From an uncultured Muribaculaceae bacterium (lineage in GTDB: Bacteria; Bacteroidota; Bacteroidia; Bacteroidales; Muribaculaceae), in assembly GCA_910584665.1 (NCBI GenBank), contig CAJUBL010000059.1, forward strand, positions 3,487-18,243: DNA of 14,757 nucleotides, given 5' to 3'. Of the stretch, positions 1 to 7,290 are shown in pieces. Under the pieces are notes generated by a model. The model was not told where the DNA came from and did no database searches. It saw nothing but the letters and a program-made list of their open reading frames with translations. How positions within the stretch are numbered: the stretch's first letter is position 1; each line of letters starts with the position of its first letter. The position numbers were made by a program, and so were the translations under genes.

Positions 1-6
1 CTTGTT

Positions 7-999
7 ATGAACGAATATCCACAGACACCGTCACCACGTGACAGTGAACAGCAACGTACCACACAGCAACCCCGTCCTGTCATGGGACGGGGCAGGCAGA
101 AAATGGCCGGCGGTGTTAACCTGTATGTGCTTATTGTAGCTGCGGTTGCTGTCGTGGCTGCGGTTGTGATTTTCCTGGTCATGCACTCAAAGAGCTCCCG
201 TCTTGACGCCCGTCTGGAGCAGGTCGAACTCGAGAAAGAACAGTTGTCGCTGGCAAACGAATACCAGCAGCTCAACAATGAGTTCGCGCAATATGAGAAT
301 CAGACGATATTGCTTGTCAACGACTCGATTGTTGAAAAGTATGCGGCCGCCAAGGCAAAGGTCGAAAAACTGTTGCAGGAACTTAATCAGGAGAAGACCA
401 AAAACCGCGCACGGATTGCTCAGCTTGAGGGTGAGATCAAGACCCTTAAAGCGATCCTGAAAACCTATGTGGAGCGTATTGATGAGCTGAGCAAGGAAAA
501 TGCACAGCTACGTGATGAGAACAAGGAGGTGAAGGACCGTAACCGTCGGCTTGCCGCCAATCTTGATGATGCCAAGAAATCAAATGAGGAACTTAGTGAA
601 CGCATGACTCTTGCCGAGAAACTTAACGTGACGGGGGTTACGCTGACGTCGTTGAAATCCAATGGTAAAAAGGAGAAGAATATCACCAAGGCAAAACAGC
701 TGATGGTGACTTTCACCATACCTCAGAACAATTCGACCCCGGTAGGGGAAAAAGCCATATACCTTCGTATCATTAATCCCGAAGGAGATCTGCTTAAGGG
801 TAACGGCCAGAAATTTTCATTTGAAAATACAACACTTGATTGCTCGGCTGTCAAGACTGTCGAATATGCCGGCGAGGAAATCGCAGGCGTGACGATGTAT
901 TGGGATGTGAATACAACACTTAATCCCGGAGAATATACCGTCGAGCTGTTTGCCGACAATTTCCGTCTTGTATCACGCAAGTTCACAATGACCAGATGA
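7..999 (+). CDS. Membrane-anchored coiled-coil protein of unknown function
   Basis: I do not recognise a named family. The 330-residue product has a Pro/Gln-rich polar N-terminus (about 1-33), one strongly hydrophobic segment (about 38-59) that should be a transmembrane anchor, a long Glu/Lys/Leu-rich coiled coil (about 61-205) and a C-terminal domain (about 208-330) of alternating hydrophobic residues that looks beta-rich. Basic residues before the membrane segment suggest the N-terminus stays in the cytoplasm and the coiled coil and C-terminal domain lie in the periplasm. Only six bases precede the ATG and they are open in the same frame, so the true start could be upstream. The next gene begins 9 nt after the stop, so the two are probably co-transcribed. 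An envelope structural or scaffold role is a guess. Confidence 0.8.
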   Translation: MNEYPQTPSPRDSEQQRTTQQPRPVMGRGRQKMAGGVNLYVLIVAAVAVVAAVVIFLVMHSKSSRLDARLEQVELEKEQLSLANEYQQLNNEFAQYENQTILLVNDSIVEKYAAAKAKVEKLLQELNQEKTKNRARIAQLEGEIKTLKAILKTYVERIDELSKENAQLRDENKEVKDRNRRLAANLDDAKKSNEELSERMTLAEKLNVTGVTLTSLKSNGKKEKNITKAKQLMVTFTIPQNNSTPVGEKAIYLRIINPEGDLLKGNGQKFSFENTTLDCSAVKTVEYAGEEIAGVTMYWDVNTTLNPGEYTVELFADNFRLVSRKFTMTR

Positions 1000-1008
1000 T
1001 CATAGATA

Positions 1009-1743
1009 ATGGACTGGTATACTGAGATATGTAGCCGGATCGTCGGCGATCTCAACAGTGTTGAGGTTAATACTACGTCGTCGGTATTTAAGCTGATGCT
1101 AAGTCTGGTGCTGGGCTCTATCGTGGGATTCGAGCGAAAACGGAAAGGGCAGTCGGCCGGACTTCGTACTTTTGCGTTGATCTCGATGGGGGCGACGCTG
1201 GCCATGTTGTTGTCGATATATGTACCTCAGGAGTATCTGGGCCTTAAGAACGGTGATCCGGGCCGTATAGCAGCCCAGGTAATCTCCGGTATCGGATTTC
1301 TCGGTGCCGGAGCTATAATCCAGATGAAAGGTTCGGTCAAGGGGCTGACGACAGCTGCCGGCATATGGATGGTGGCTACACTCGGACTTGCTGTAGGTGT
1401 GGGAATGTATCTGGTGTCGGTCATAGCCACTGCGCTGATACTGTTTATCCTTGTACAGCTGGAGCGCATAGAACATTATATCAACATGGGCTCTGAATCA
1501 CGTATTATAAGGCTTAAGATCGGAGCTATTGTTACAGATATGGAACCGTATCGCAATCTCATGAGACAGAATAGAGTGAACCTTACAAACATATATGTCG
1601 AGTATGATTACGAGGCTGATGTAACCCGGCTTAATCTTGTGGTTCTTGTCAAGGAGAATGTCAACCTCATAAACCTTTTCGAGAGCCTTCGGGCCCTTAA
1701 CTACACTCAGTCTGTAACGCTTGCCAACCAGGTTAATATTTAA
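1009..1743 (+). CDS. MgtC/SapB family membrane protein
   Basis: The 244-residue protein carries the MgtC/SapB signatures: Glu42-Arg43 after the first membrane helix, the DPGR...GIGFLGAG motif (about 83-101), and TTAAGIW followed by a Gly-rich helix (about 114-130). Four to five hydrophobic segments lie between about 27 and 148. A soluble C-terminal domain of about 80 residues follows, in the position of the ACT-like domain of longer MgtC proteins. In enterobacteria and mycobacteria MgtC aids growth in low magnesium and inside host cells, and Salmonella MgtC acts on the F-type ATP synthase. Most homologues in gut commensals are uncharacterised, so the family call is firm but the role is not. 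It sits 9 nt after the coiled-coil gene and 73 nt before the antiporter gene on the same strand. Confidence 0.93.
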   Translation: MDWYTEICSRIVGDLNSVEVNTTSSVFKLMLSLVLGSIVGFERKRKGQSAGLRTFALISMGATLAMLLSIYVPQEYLGLKNGDPGRIAAQVISGIGFLGAGAIIQMKGSVKGLTTAAGIWMVATLGLAVGVGMYLVSVIATALILFILVQLERIEHYINMGSESRIIRLKIGAIVTDMEPYRNLMRQNRVNLTNIYVEYDYEADVTRLNLVVLVKENVNLINLFESLRALNYTQSVTLANQVNI

Positions 1744-1816
1744 TCAGGTGAGCAGGTCTGTATCCCTATATTTTAAATGCGGTGTACCGTATTATCCCAT
1801 ACATTCAGATTAAAAC

Positions 1817-4012
1817 ATGAATATAGAGAGCCTTATTAGTGATCTGGCATTTATATTGTTGCTCGGTGCCGGAGTAACAGTATTGTTCAAGTGGATCAGG
1901 CAGCCGGTGGTACTCGGTTACATCGTGGCCGGATTCCTGGCAAGTCCCCACTTTGAGCCGTTACCGTCTGTCACCACCGAGGCTAATATAGAGTTCTGGG
2001 CACAGATCGGTATTGTCGTTCTGTTGTTCTCGTTAGGTCTTGAATTCAGTTTCAGGAAGCTTCTGAATGTAGGAGGTTCAGCCGTGGTCACGGCATTGAT
2101 AATTGTTATAGGTATGATGCTGACTGGTTTTATGATAGGAAAAATATTGCATTTTTCCAATATCAACAGTCTGTTTCTGGGCGGAATGCTGTCAATGTCG
2201 TCGACAACAATCATTATAAAAGCATTTACCGACCTTAATCTGCGACAGAAGAAATTCGCGTCGCTTGTGTTCGCTGTACTTATCGTTGAGGATCTCTTTG
2301 CTGTGGTCATGATGGTCTTGTTGTCATCTATAGCGGCCGGTGACAGTGTGGAGGGTGGAGAGATGCTGTATAGTGTGGGCAAGCTCGTGTTTTTCCTTAT
2401 TATATGGTTCCTTGTAGGCGTATATGTATTGCCATCGGTATTCAATAGGATCCGTAGCTTTCTTAATAACGAGACCTTGCTTGTCGTGTCGATGGGACTT
2501 TGTCTCGGTATGGCTGTGTTCTCTGTGGCATGTGGGTTCTCGCTTGCTCTGGGGGCCTTTGTTATGGGTTCGATACTGGCTGGTACGAGTATAGCCGAGC
2601 GTATAGAACATGTTACGGCTCCGGTGAAGGATCTCTTCGGTGCCGTATTCTTTATTTCGGTAGGTATGATGGTACAGCCATCGGTCATTATCGAATATTG
2701 GGGTCCGATATTGTTGCTGTCGGTAGTGGTTATTGTGGGAATGATAGTGTTCGGTACAGCTGGTATGCTTATCACCGGTCAGTCACTGCGAATCGCAATA
2801 GAATCCGGTTTCTCATTGACACAGATCGGTGAGTTTGCATTCATCATAGCTTCTCTCGGCATGTCGTTAGGTGTGCTCGAACCTACAATTTATCCTATCG
2901 TGGTGGCTGTGTCGGTTATCACGACGTTTACCACACCCTATTTTATCAAGATATCAAATCCGGTTTACAATGCTATAGAGAGAGTATTGCCACGTCGGCT
3001 GCATTTTTTGATCGACCGTTACAGTGAGTATGCCACCAAGGCCGGAACCACGACATCTGCATGGGTACAGCTGGTTAAAAGGTACCTGTGGCGCGTGTTG
3101 TTATATTCGATAGTGCTGATAGCTGTGACTGTAGTATCTCAGCATTATCTGATGCCATGGATCGAAGAGGTTTTGCCATCATGGGGACGGTTTGCGGGGA
3201 CGGTTGTGACGCTTGCGGTGATGTCTCCTTTCCTGCTGGCGCTTTGCCTGAGCACATCCCGACGTGCCGACCGTCTTGAACTGGAACCGTATAAGGTTCC
3301 GAGGGCTGTGATGATGCTTTTCAGGATAGCTCTGGCAATGGGTTTTATAATCCACTTTCTTGGCAGTACTTACTCGATGGCGGTGGGTGCTTCGGCCGGG
3401 GTTGCGCTGGTGTTTTTATTCATACTGCTGCTCTCTTCCAAAGTCAGAGGACACATGAGATCAATAGAGAGCACGTTTATCAAGAATCTTAACGAGCGGG
3501 ATCTGAGCAAGAGCGGACGGAACAACAGTCTTGTCGGAGATTTGCACCTGGCGCGTATGGCAGTGGGCAACAGCTGTCGGTTTGTAGGTGAAAGACTTAT
3601 GACCACTGATCTGCATCGTCGTTATGGTGTCAACGTTGTGACAATACAGCGTGGAGCCAGATTCATTGCCGCACCGTCGGGCAACGACAGGCTGTTTCCA
3701 GGAGATATTGTAGGGATAATCGGAACTGACGAGCAGTTGCAGGCGGTGCTGCCTGTAATAGAGCCGGTTGAAGAAGTCGGAGAAATGATCAATCCCGCCG
3801 ACTACCGTTTGCGGGATTTTACGTTGAGCGGAATCTCACCTCTGATAGGCCGCACTCCGGCTCAGGCCCGCCTTCGTGAAAGGTATTCGACAATGATAGT
3901 GGCTGTAAAACGTGGTGATGAATGGATAGAAAATCCAGGCAGTACTGTTTTTCAGGCCGGTGACAAGCTGTGGGCTGTGACTACCGCAGCTACAGTACGT
4001 CATCTGAAGTAA
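1817..4012 (+). CDS. CPA2 family cation:proton antiporter with two TrkA-C (RCK_C) domains
   Basis: The 731-residue product begins with a Na+/H+ exchanger (KefB/KefC/GerN-like) membrane domain of about 12 helices (about 5-385). It has the GYIVAGF motif near residue 34, the LFSLGLEFSF motif near residue 70, and the acidic pair Glu158-Asp159 at the ion/proton site. Three or four more hydrophobic segments follow (about 425-540). The cytoplasmic end has two TrkA-C-like modules, about 572-650 and 662-731, each with the F.GD.L/IVG pattern (FPGDIVGIIG and FQAGDKLWAV). No Rossmann nucleotide-binding TrkA-N domain is present, so it differs from classic KefB/KefC. It probably exchanges K+ or Na+ for H+ across the inner membrane; the ion cannot be told from sequence. 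The start is the first ATG and leads straight into the first helix. Confidence 0.92.
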   Translation: MNIESLISDLAFILLLGAGVTVLFKWIRQPVVLGYIVAGFLASPHFEPLPSVTTEANIEFWAQIGIVVLLFSLGLEFSFRKLLNVGGSAVVTALIIVIGMMLTGFMIGKILHFSNINSLFLGGMLSMSSTTIIIKAFTDLNLRQKKFASLVFAVLIVEDLFAVVMMVLLSSIAAGDSVEGGEMLYSVGKLVFFLIIWFLVGVYVLPSVFNRIRSFLNNETLLVVSMGLCLGMAVFSVACGFSLALGAFVMGSILAGTSIAERIEHVTAPVKDLFGAVFFISVGMMVQPSVIIEYWGPILLLSVVVIVGMIVFGTAGMLITGQSLRIAIESGFSLTQIGEFAFIIASLGMSLGVLEPTIYPIVVAVSVITTFTTPYFIKISNPVYNAIERVLPRRLHFLIDRYSEYATKAGTTTSAWVQLVKRYLWRVLLYSIVLIAVTVVSQHYLMPWIEEVLPSWGRFAGTVVTLAVMSPFLLALCLSTSRRADRLELEPYKVPRAVMMLFRIALAMGFIIHFLGSTYSMAVGASAGVALVFLFILLLSSKVRGHMRSIESTFIKNLNERDLSKSGRNNSLVGDLHLARMAVGNSCRFVGERLMTTDLHRRYGVNVVTIQRGARFIAAPSGNDRLFPGDIVGIIGTDEQLQAVLPVIEPVEEVGEMINPADYRLRDFTLSGISPLIGRTPAQARLRERYSTMIVAVKRGDEWIENPGSTVFQAGDKLWAVTTAATVRHLK

Positions 4013-4081
4013 TTGGAGTCTCACATTTCCCGGACGCCGATTGAATAGTCCCGGTGTAACTGTCAGGGCGTATTATATTTA

Positions 4082-4543
4082 TCATGAATGATTATCGGAC
4101 AGTGGTGTAGAAGTCGGTTTGTCTGGAGTCACAATGCCGGTAGCTATTGTATAGGTTATAGAGGAGTCAAGAAGCATAGCATGATAGACAAATCTGTCAT
4201 GTGTGACAGCATATACCTGGGTTGTAAGCGATAGCTCCTGAAGGTAGTTGTAGAGAGCCGGAGGAAGTTCGTCAAACAGAAACATTTCCGGGAGTGTATT
4301 GCCGTAGCCATTGATTGAGATCCAGTGATACCGGTCGTCGAAGATCAGTGAGAAACTGTTACGTAGTTTCACATGATAGGTATTGTCATCATAACTGCAT
4401 TCTGTCACAGCCTGCAACGGAAAGTATTCGGAGAGAAACTGTGCTACAGGTCCGGGAACATTCTCCCGGTCGTTTGACGCACAGCCGGTTATAGCTGTCG
4501 ACAGGGTCATGTATAGTATTATATAGGTAAATATATGTCTCAT
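4082..4543 (-). CDS. Small lipoprotein with a PepSY-like (DUF2874-type) domain
   Basis: The 153-residue product starts with a short basic n-region and a hydrophobic stretch ending in the lipobox-like AITG before Cys21, so it should be a lipidated envelope protein. Residues after the cysteine include Asp25 and Glu27, which may favour surface export in Bacteroidetes. Residues about 30-100 follow the order seen in the PepSY-like/DUF2874 family common in this phylum: a helix with F..YFP, a beta hairpin ending in a charged turn (Y..KL...F.L.F), then a W.S.NGYG-type loop and a helix starting LPPAL. The final 50 residues are less typical. The gene converges on the antiporter gene and has no obvious operon partner. 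Function is unknown; family proteins are thought to bind peptides or proteins outside the cytoplasm. Confidence 0.78.
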   Translation of the reverse strand: MRHIFTYIILYMTLSTAITGCASNDRENVPGPVAQFLSEYFPLQAVTECSYDDNTYHVKLRNSFSLIFDDRYHWISINGYGNTLPEMFLFDELPPALYNYLQELSLTTQVYAVTHDRFVYHAMLLDSSITYTIATGIVTPDKPTSTPLSDNHS

Positions 4544-5046
4544 AGTATCAAATAAATAATCCGGTTATAATTTGATAACAAATTTTAGTCATATTTGTTC
4601 CATTGTTGAACAGATTGTCTATCAGTCGGCAGATTATTCTGACACACATGGGACTGAAAAAGAGGATGCAACGTAATACATTGGGCTATACTCTATATTC
4701 CGCTATATTGAGAACAAAATGGAGTGCATTGAAGTTATATATGTAAAAACACTTTGAAAACATAATTAACATTCATGGGAACTTTATTTACCGATTTTGC
4801 TGTCCGGGCTTTTGATGTGTATGAGACAGGTGAGGATGAATGTCATTATGATATACAGACACCGTCAGTGATCAGTGCTTTAAATTGTTATAGGAATTCT
4901 ATACATATATGTATGTTATTCAGGCAGTACCATATGCAATGTCCTGATATTTTGACGATGCATTGTGTTTACAGAGAATAGATGTCCTGACGTACCGGAC
5001 TATTCCGTCCATTATGATCTGGATTTATTGAAAATATCAACATAAT
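4544..5046. other. Gene-poor intergenic stretch
   Basis: About 500 AT-rich bases between the lipoprotein start and the inverted-repeat unit. The longest open frame (4775-4981, 68 codons, + strand) has a random-looking, Cys- and His-rich product with no initiation signal and is not accepted as a gene. A 9-bp direct repeat ATGTCCTGA occurs at 4939-4947 and 4982-4990, and a 5-bp hairpin (TGTTC/GAACA) lies near 4596-4612. No exact TAnnTTTG promoter element was found on either strand. The lipoprotein promoter and the promoter for the CNNM gene should both lie here, but I cannot place them. Confidence 0.55.
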
Positions 5047-5200
5047 TAAGTCATGAATATCAGTTTATATCAGGATTGGAAGCTGATATGGATGAGATTC
5101 CGGCTTACGGCAAAGGCGCCCGTAGCTCTGTAACTGCGGAGTAAGACGGAATATCGCCATAGCGACGGCAGGATCGTTATAAACTGATATTTATGACTTA
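5047..5200 (+). repeat. 154-nt unit with 23-nt inverted arms and nested helices: candidate structured leader RNA or MITE
   Basis: The arms 5047-5069 and 5178-5200 are complementary over 23 positions with a single exception. That exception is a G-U wobble in the + strand transcript. Inside, three helices can form at once. Hairpin A is TATCAG/CTGATA (5068-5073 with 5083-5088). Rod B is ATTCCG/CGGAAT (5097-5102 with 5147-5152), one G.A mismatch, CTTAC/GTAAG (5104-5108 with 5141-5145), then CCGTAG/CTGCGG (5120-5125 with 5134-5139) capped by an 8-nt loop. Hairpin C is TCGC/GCGA (5154-5157 with 5162-5165). Together these make a four-way junction on a long closing stem. The interior is more GC-rich than its surroundings. 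The unit ends 26 nt before the CNNM start codon. It could be a cis-regulatory RNA, a small RNA, or a miniature element with 23-bp terminal repeats. I recognise no known family. Confidence 0.6.
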
Positions 5201-5210
5201 CTTAATACAA

Positions 5211-5225
5211 TACATTACATTACAT
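5211..5225 (+). repeat. TACAT x3 pentanucleotide repeat just before a start codon
   Basis: Three exact tandem copies of TACAT end one base before the ATG of the CNNM gene. They occupy the place where a ribosome-binding site would be. No purine-rich Shine-Dalgarno sequence is present, which is usual for Bacteroidetes. A change in copy number would move the start relative to the upstream inverted repeat without altering the protein. Confidence 0.7.
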
Positions 5226-5226
5226 T

Positions 5227-6255
5227 ATGATTCTGTTATTAACGTATCTTATAGGCGCTTTGGCGCTATCTTTCCTTTGCTCTGTCCTTGAAGCCGTTCT
5301 TCTTTCCACACCAATGTCATTTATAACGATGAAAGAAGCTGAAGGCGCTAAAGGTGCTTCGCGTCTTCAGCAATACAAAACTAATATAGATAAACCGATT
5401 GCGGCGATCCTGTCGCTCAATACAGTGGCGCATACAGTCGGAGCAGCCGGTGTAGGTGCCGAAGCCACAAAGATATTCGGTGAGGCCAGTTTCGGCATCA
5501 TTTCGGCTATTCTCACATTTCTTATCCTCGTGCTTTCAGAAATCATTCCAAAAACAATCGGTGCGTCATATTGGCGTCGTCTTGCATTGTCTTCAGGTGC
5601 TGTGATACACATATTGGTAATAGTCACATATCCTTTGGTATGGCTTTCCGAATATATCACCCGTATCTTTTCCTCAAAGGAAGAGATACTTTCGGTTAGC
5701 CGTGAAGAGGTGTCCGCAATGGTTACTGTAGCTTCGGAAGAAGGGGTGCTCAGAGAACCAGAGAGCCGGATAATACAGAATACAATCAGGCTTGGCAATA
5801 TACGTACGGAGGAGATTATGACTCCTAATCTGATGGTGGTTTCTGTTGCGGAGGATATGACGGTCAGGGAATTCTTTGATAATGTAGAACTTTCGTATTC
5901 CCGTATCCCGGTATATAAGGATAATAAGGATTACATTACCGGATATGTGCTGAAATCTGCCGTTCTTGAACTGTTGGCCAAAGACAGTTTCAATGTTAGA
6001 ATGAAGGATATAAAACGTCATATTCTCCGTTTTGACGATGGCGAGAGTGTGCTTGCAGTGTGGGAAAAACTGCTTGAGACTAAGGAACACATATCTGTTA
6101 TCACTGATAGCTACGGCTGTCTCCGGGGCATCGTGACACTTGAGGATGTGATCGAGACGATGCTCGGAGAGGAAATCGTGGATGAAGCCGACACAGAAAT
6201 AGATCTTCAGAAAGCAGCTCTTGACAGATACAGAGCAATGGAGTTGTTATGTTGA
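5227..6255 (+). CDS. CNNM (DUF21) and CBS-pair transporter, hemolysin/CorC-like family
   Basis: The 342-residue protein has an N-terminal CNNM/DUF21 membrane domain with about four hydrophobic segments (about 2-28, 57-78, 88-108, 120-145). It includes the diagnostic SEIIPKTIG motif (about 104-112). A CBS-domain pair follows, first repeat about 197-252 (starting IMTPNLMVVSV) and second about 261-316 (ending VTLEDVIETMLGEEIVDE). Homologues (CNNM, bacterial CorC/MpfA) move Mg2+ across the membrane, with the CBS pair binding nucleotide. The C-terminal CorC/HlyC domain found in roughly 430-residue relatives is missing; the protein ends soon after CBS2, as is common for the short type in Bacteroidales. 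The first ATG is used because it leads directly into helix 1. The gene stands alone, preceded by the 154-nt inverted-repeat unit, which may control it. Confidence 0.92.
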   Translation: MILLLTYLIGALALSFLCSVLEAVLLSTPMSFITMKEAEGAKGASRLQQYKTNIDKPIAAILSLNTVAHTVGAAGVGAEATKIFGEASFGIISAILTFLILVLSEIIPKTIGASYWRRLALSSGAVIHILVIVTYPLVWLSEYITRIFSSKEEILSVSREEVSAMVTVASEEGVLREPESRIIQNTIRLGNIRTEEIMTPNLMVVSVAEDMTVREFFDNVELSYSRIPVYKDNKDYITGYVLKSAVLELLAKDSFNVRMKDIKRHILRFDDGESVLAVWEKLLETKEHISVITDSYGCLRGIVTLEDVIETMLGEEIVDEADTEIDLQKAALDRYRAMELLC

Positions 6256-6256
6256 G

Positions 6257-6301
6257 CGGAAAATGACAATTATATAAGAACATAATACTTTCCGGTTTTT
6301 T
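6257..6301 (+). terminator. Possible weak terminator after the CNNM gene
   Basis: CGGAAA at 6257-6262 pairs with TTTCCG at 6289-6294, and a run of six T (6296-6301) follows almost at once. The stem is only 6 bp and the loop is 26 nt, so this is a weak candidate. Its placement, right after the stop codon and before the next promoter, supports it. Confidence 0.3.
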
Positions 6302-6306
6302 ATCAT

Positions 6307-6314
6307 TACCTTTG
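6307..6314 (+). promoter_or_regulatory. Bacteroidetes -7 promoter element (TACCTTTG)
   Basis: TACCTTTG matches the TAnnTTTG consensus of the primary Bacteroidetes sigma factor and lies 25 nt upstream of the ATG at 6340. That gives a leader of about 20 nt for the exonuclease-helicase gene. No exact TTTG -33 box is seen at the expected spacing, so the match rests on the -7 element and its position. Confidence 0.6.
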
Positions 6315-6339
6315 TAAATGATATTGTTATACTGTATAT

Positions 6340-7290
6340 ATGTCAATCTGGAGCAGAATCATAGGAATGAAGAAAACCGAGGATGGAAACAGTATCGCCG
6401 GCAATAAAAACACCCATGTGCCGGACGGTATTCCGGATTATGCTGTTGTGGATGTTGAAGTAGGATTGAAAGATCATGAGATCCATGATATAGGTGCACT
6501 CAGACATGATGATAAAATATATCATAAAACATCAAAACAAGAACTGTTTGATTTCTTAAACGACATTGACTATATATGCGGCCACAATATTATCCATCAC
6601 GATGCCAGATATCTGTTCACCGACAATAGATGCCGCTGGATTTTAGTCGATACGCTGTATATTTCGCCGTTATTGTTCCCGGAACGTCCTTACCACAGAC
6701 TTGTGAAAGATGATAAACTTATCAGTGAGCAGATTAATAATCCGGTGAACGATTGCAGGAAAGCAAAAGACTTATTACTGGATGAAATAGCATGTTGGCA
6801 TTCATTGCCGAGAGAAAAACGTATTCTGTTCGCATCTTTGCTGAAGGACAAGAAGGAATTTGAGGGATTTCTAAGTATGGTGAGTGCAGAGTATATCCAT
6901 GCAGGAATACCTGAGATCATCAAAGAAATTTATGCAGGAAAAATTTGTAGTAATGCAGATCTTGACATGCTTATCGGACAATATCCATGTGGATTGGCAT
7001 ACGCACTGGCGCTGATTGATACCTCCGATTATCGTTCCGTTACTCCCGGGTGGGTACTTTACAATTATCCGGAAGTTGAATTTATTTTAAAACTTCTGCG
7101 ACATACCGATTGCCACGAGGTATGCGACTATTGTAATACGCAATTGGACGTGTTGCATAATCTGAAAGCATTTTTCGGATATGAATGCTTCCGGACGGAC
7201 ATACGATGGCGAGCCATTGCAGGAACGGGCCGCCAGAGCCGCAGTGAATGGGAAATCACTATTGGCGATATTCCCGACAGGTGGAGGTAA
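6340..7290 (+). CDS. N-terminal fragment: DEDD (DnaQ-like) 3'-5' exonuclease domain plus start of RecQ
   Basis: Residues about 33-150 carry DnaQ-like exonuclease motifs. Exo I is YAVVDVEVG with Asp38 and Glu40. Exo II is GHNIIHHDARYL with Asp88. A downstream Exo III-like region runs through YHRLVKDDKL and NNPVNDCRKAKD (His119, Asp138, Asp144). The usual H-x4-D histidine of Exo III is not in place: Asn133 occupies it. The metal-binding acids are kept, but the class (DEDDh or another) is uncertain. About 150-265 is a helical linker. About 275-286 is the beginning of the RecQ domain (LKAFFGYECFR). The last 30 residues (from about 287) are an out-of-frame tail created by the GGAC duplication. If translated alone, this would be a free exonuclease. 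A promoter element lies 25 nt upstream. Confidence 0.75.
   Translation: MSIWSRIIGMKKTEDGNSIAGNKNTHVPDGIPDYAVVDVEVGLKDHEIHDIGALRHDDKIYHKTSKQELFDFLNDIDYICGHNIIHHDARYLFTDNRCRWILVDTLYISPLLFPERPYHRLVKDDKLISEQINNPVNDCRKAKDLLLDEIACWHSLPREKRILFASLLKDKKEFEGFLSMVSAEYIHAGIPEIIKEIYAGKICSNADLDMLIGQYPCGLAYALALIDTSDYRSVTPGWVLYNYPEVEFILKLLRHTDCHEVCDYCNTQLDVLHNLKAFFGYECFRTDIRWRAIAGTGRQSRSEWEITIGDIPDRWR

Noticed and set aside
1918..2775. 285-codon open frame on the minus strand inside the antiporter gene
   Set aside because: Thr/Ile/Pro-rich shadow of a membrane-protein gene; the + strand frame has clear family motifs.
4775..4981. 68-codon open frame on the + strand
   Set aside because: Product is Cys/His/Met-rich with no domain pattern, no promoter match and no start signal; typical of chance openings in AT-rich spacer.
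5070..5177. Cobalamin riboswitch
   Set aside because: Some short strings (GGATGAGATTCC, CCCGTAGCTCTGTAA) recall the B12 element, but the B12-box is not matched and the best pairing is a nested rod that does not fit the cobalamin fold; the downstream gene is also not a B12 gene.
5047..5200. Rho-independent terminator for an upstream transcript
   Set aside because: The outer arms are long, but the interior is over 100 nt and no T-run follows the right arm.
7170..7290. Programmed ribosomal frameshifting in the helicase gene
   Set aside because: No slippery heptamer or stimulatory structure near the junction; a tandem GGAC duplication explains the shift exactly.
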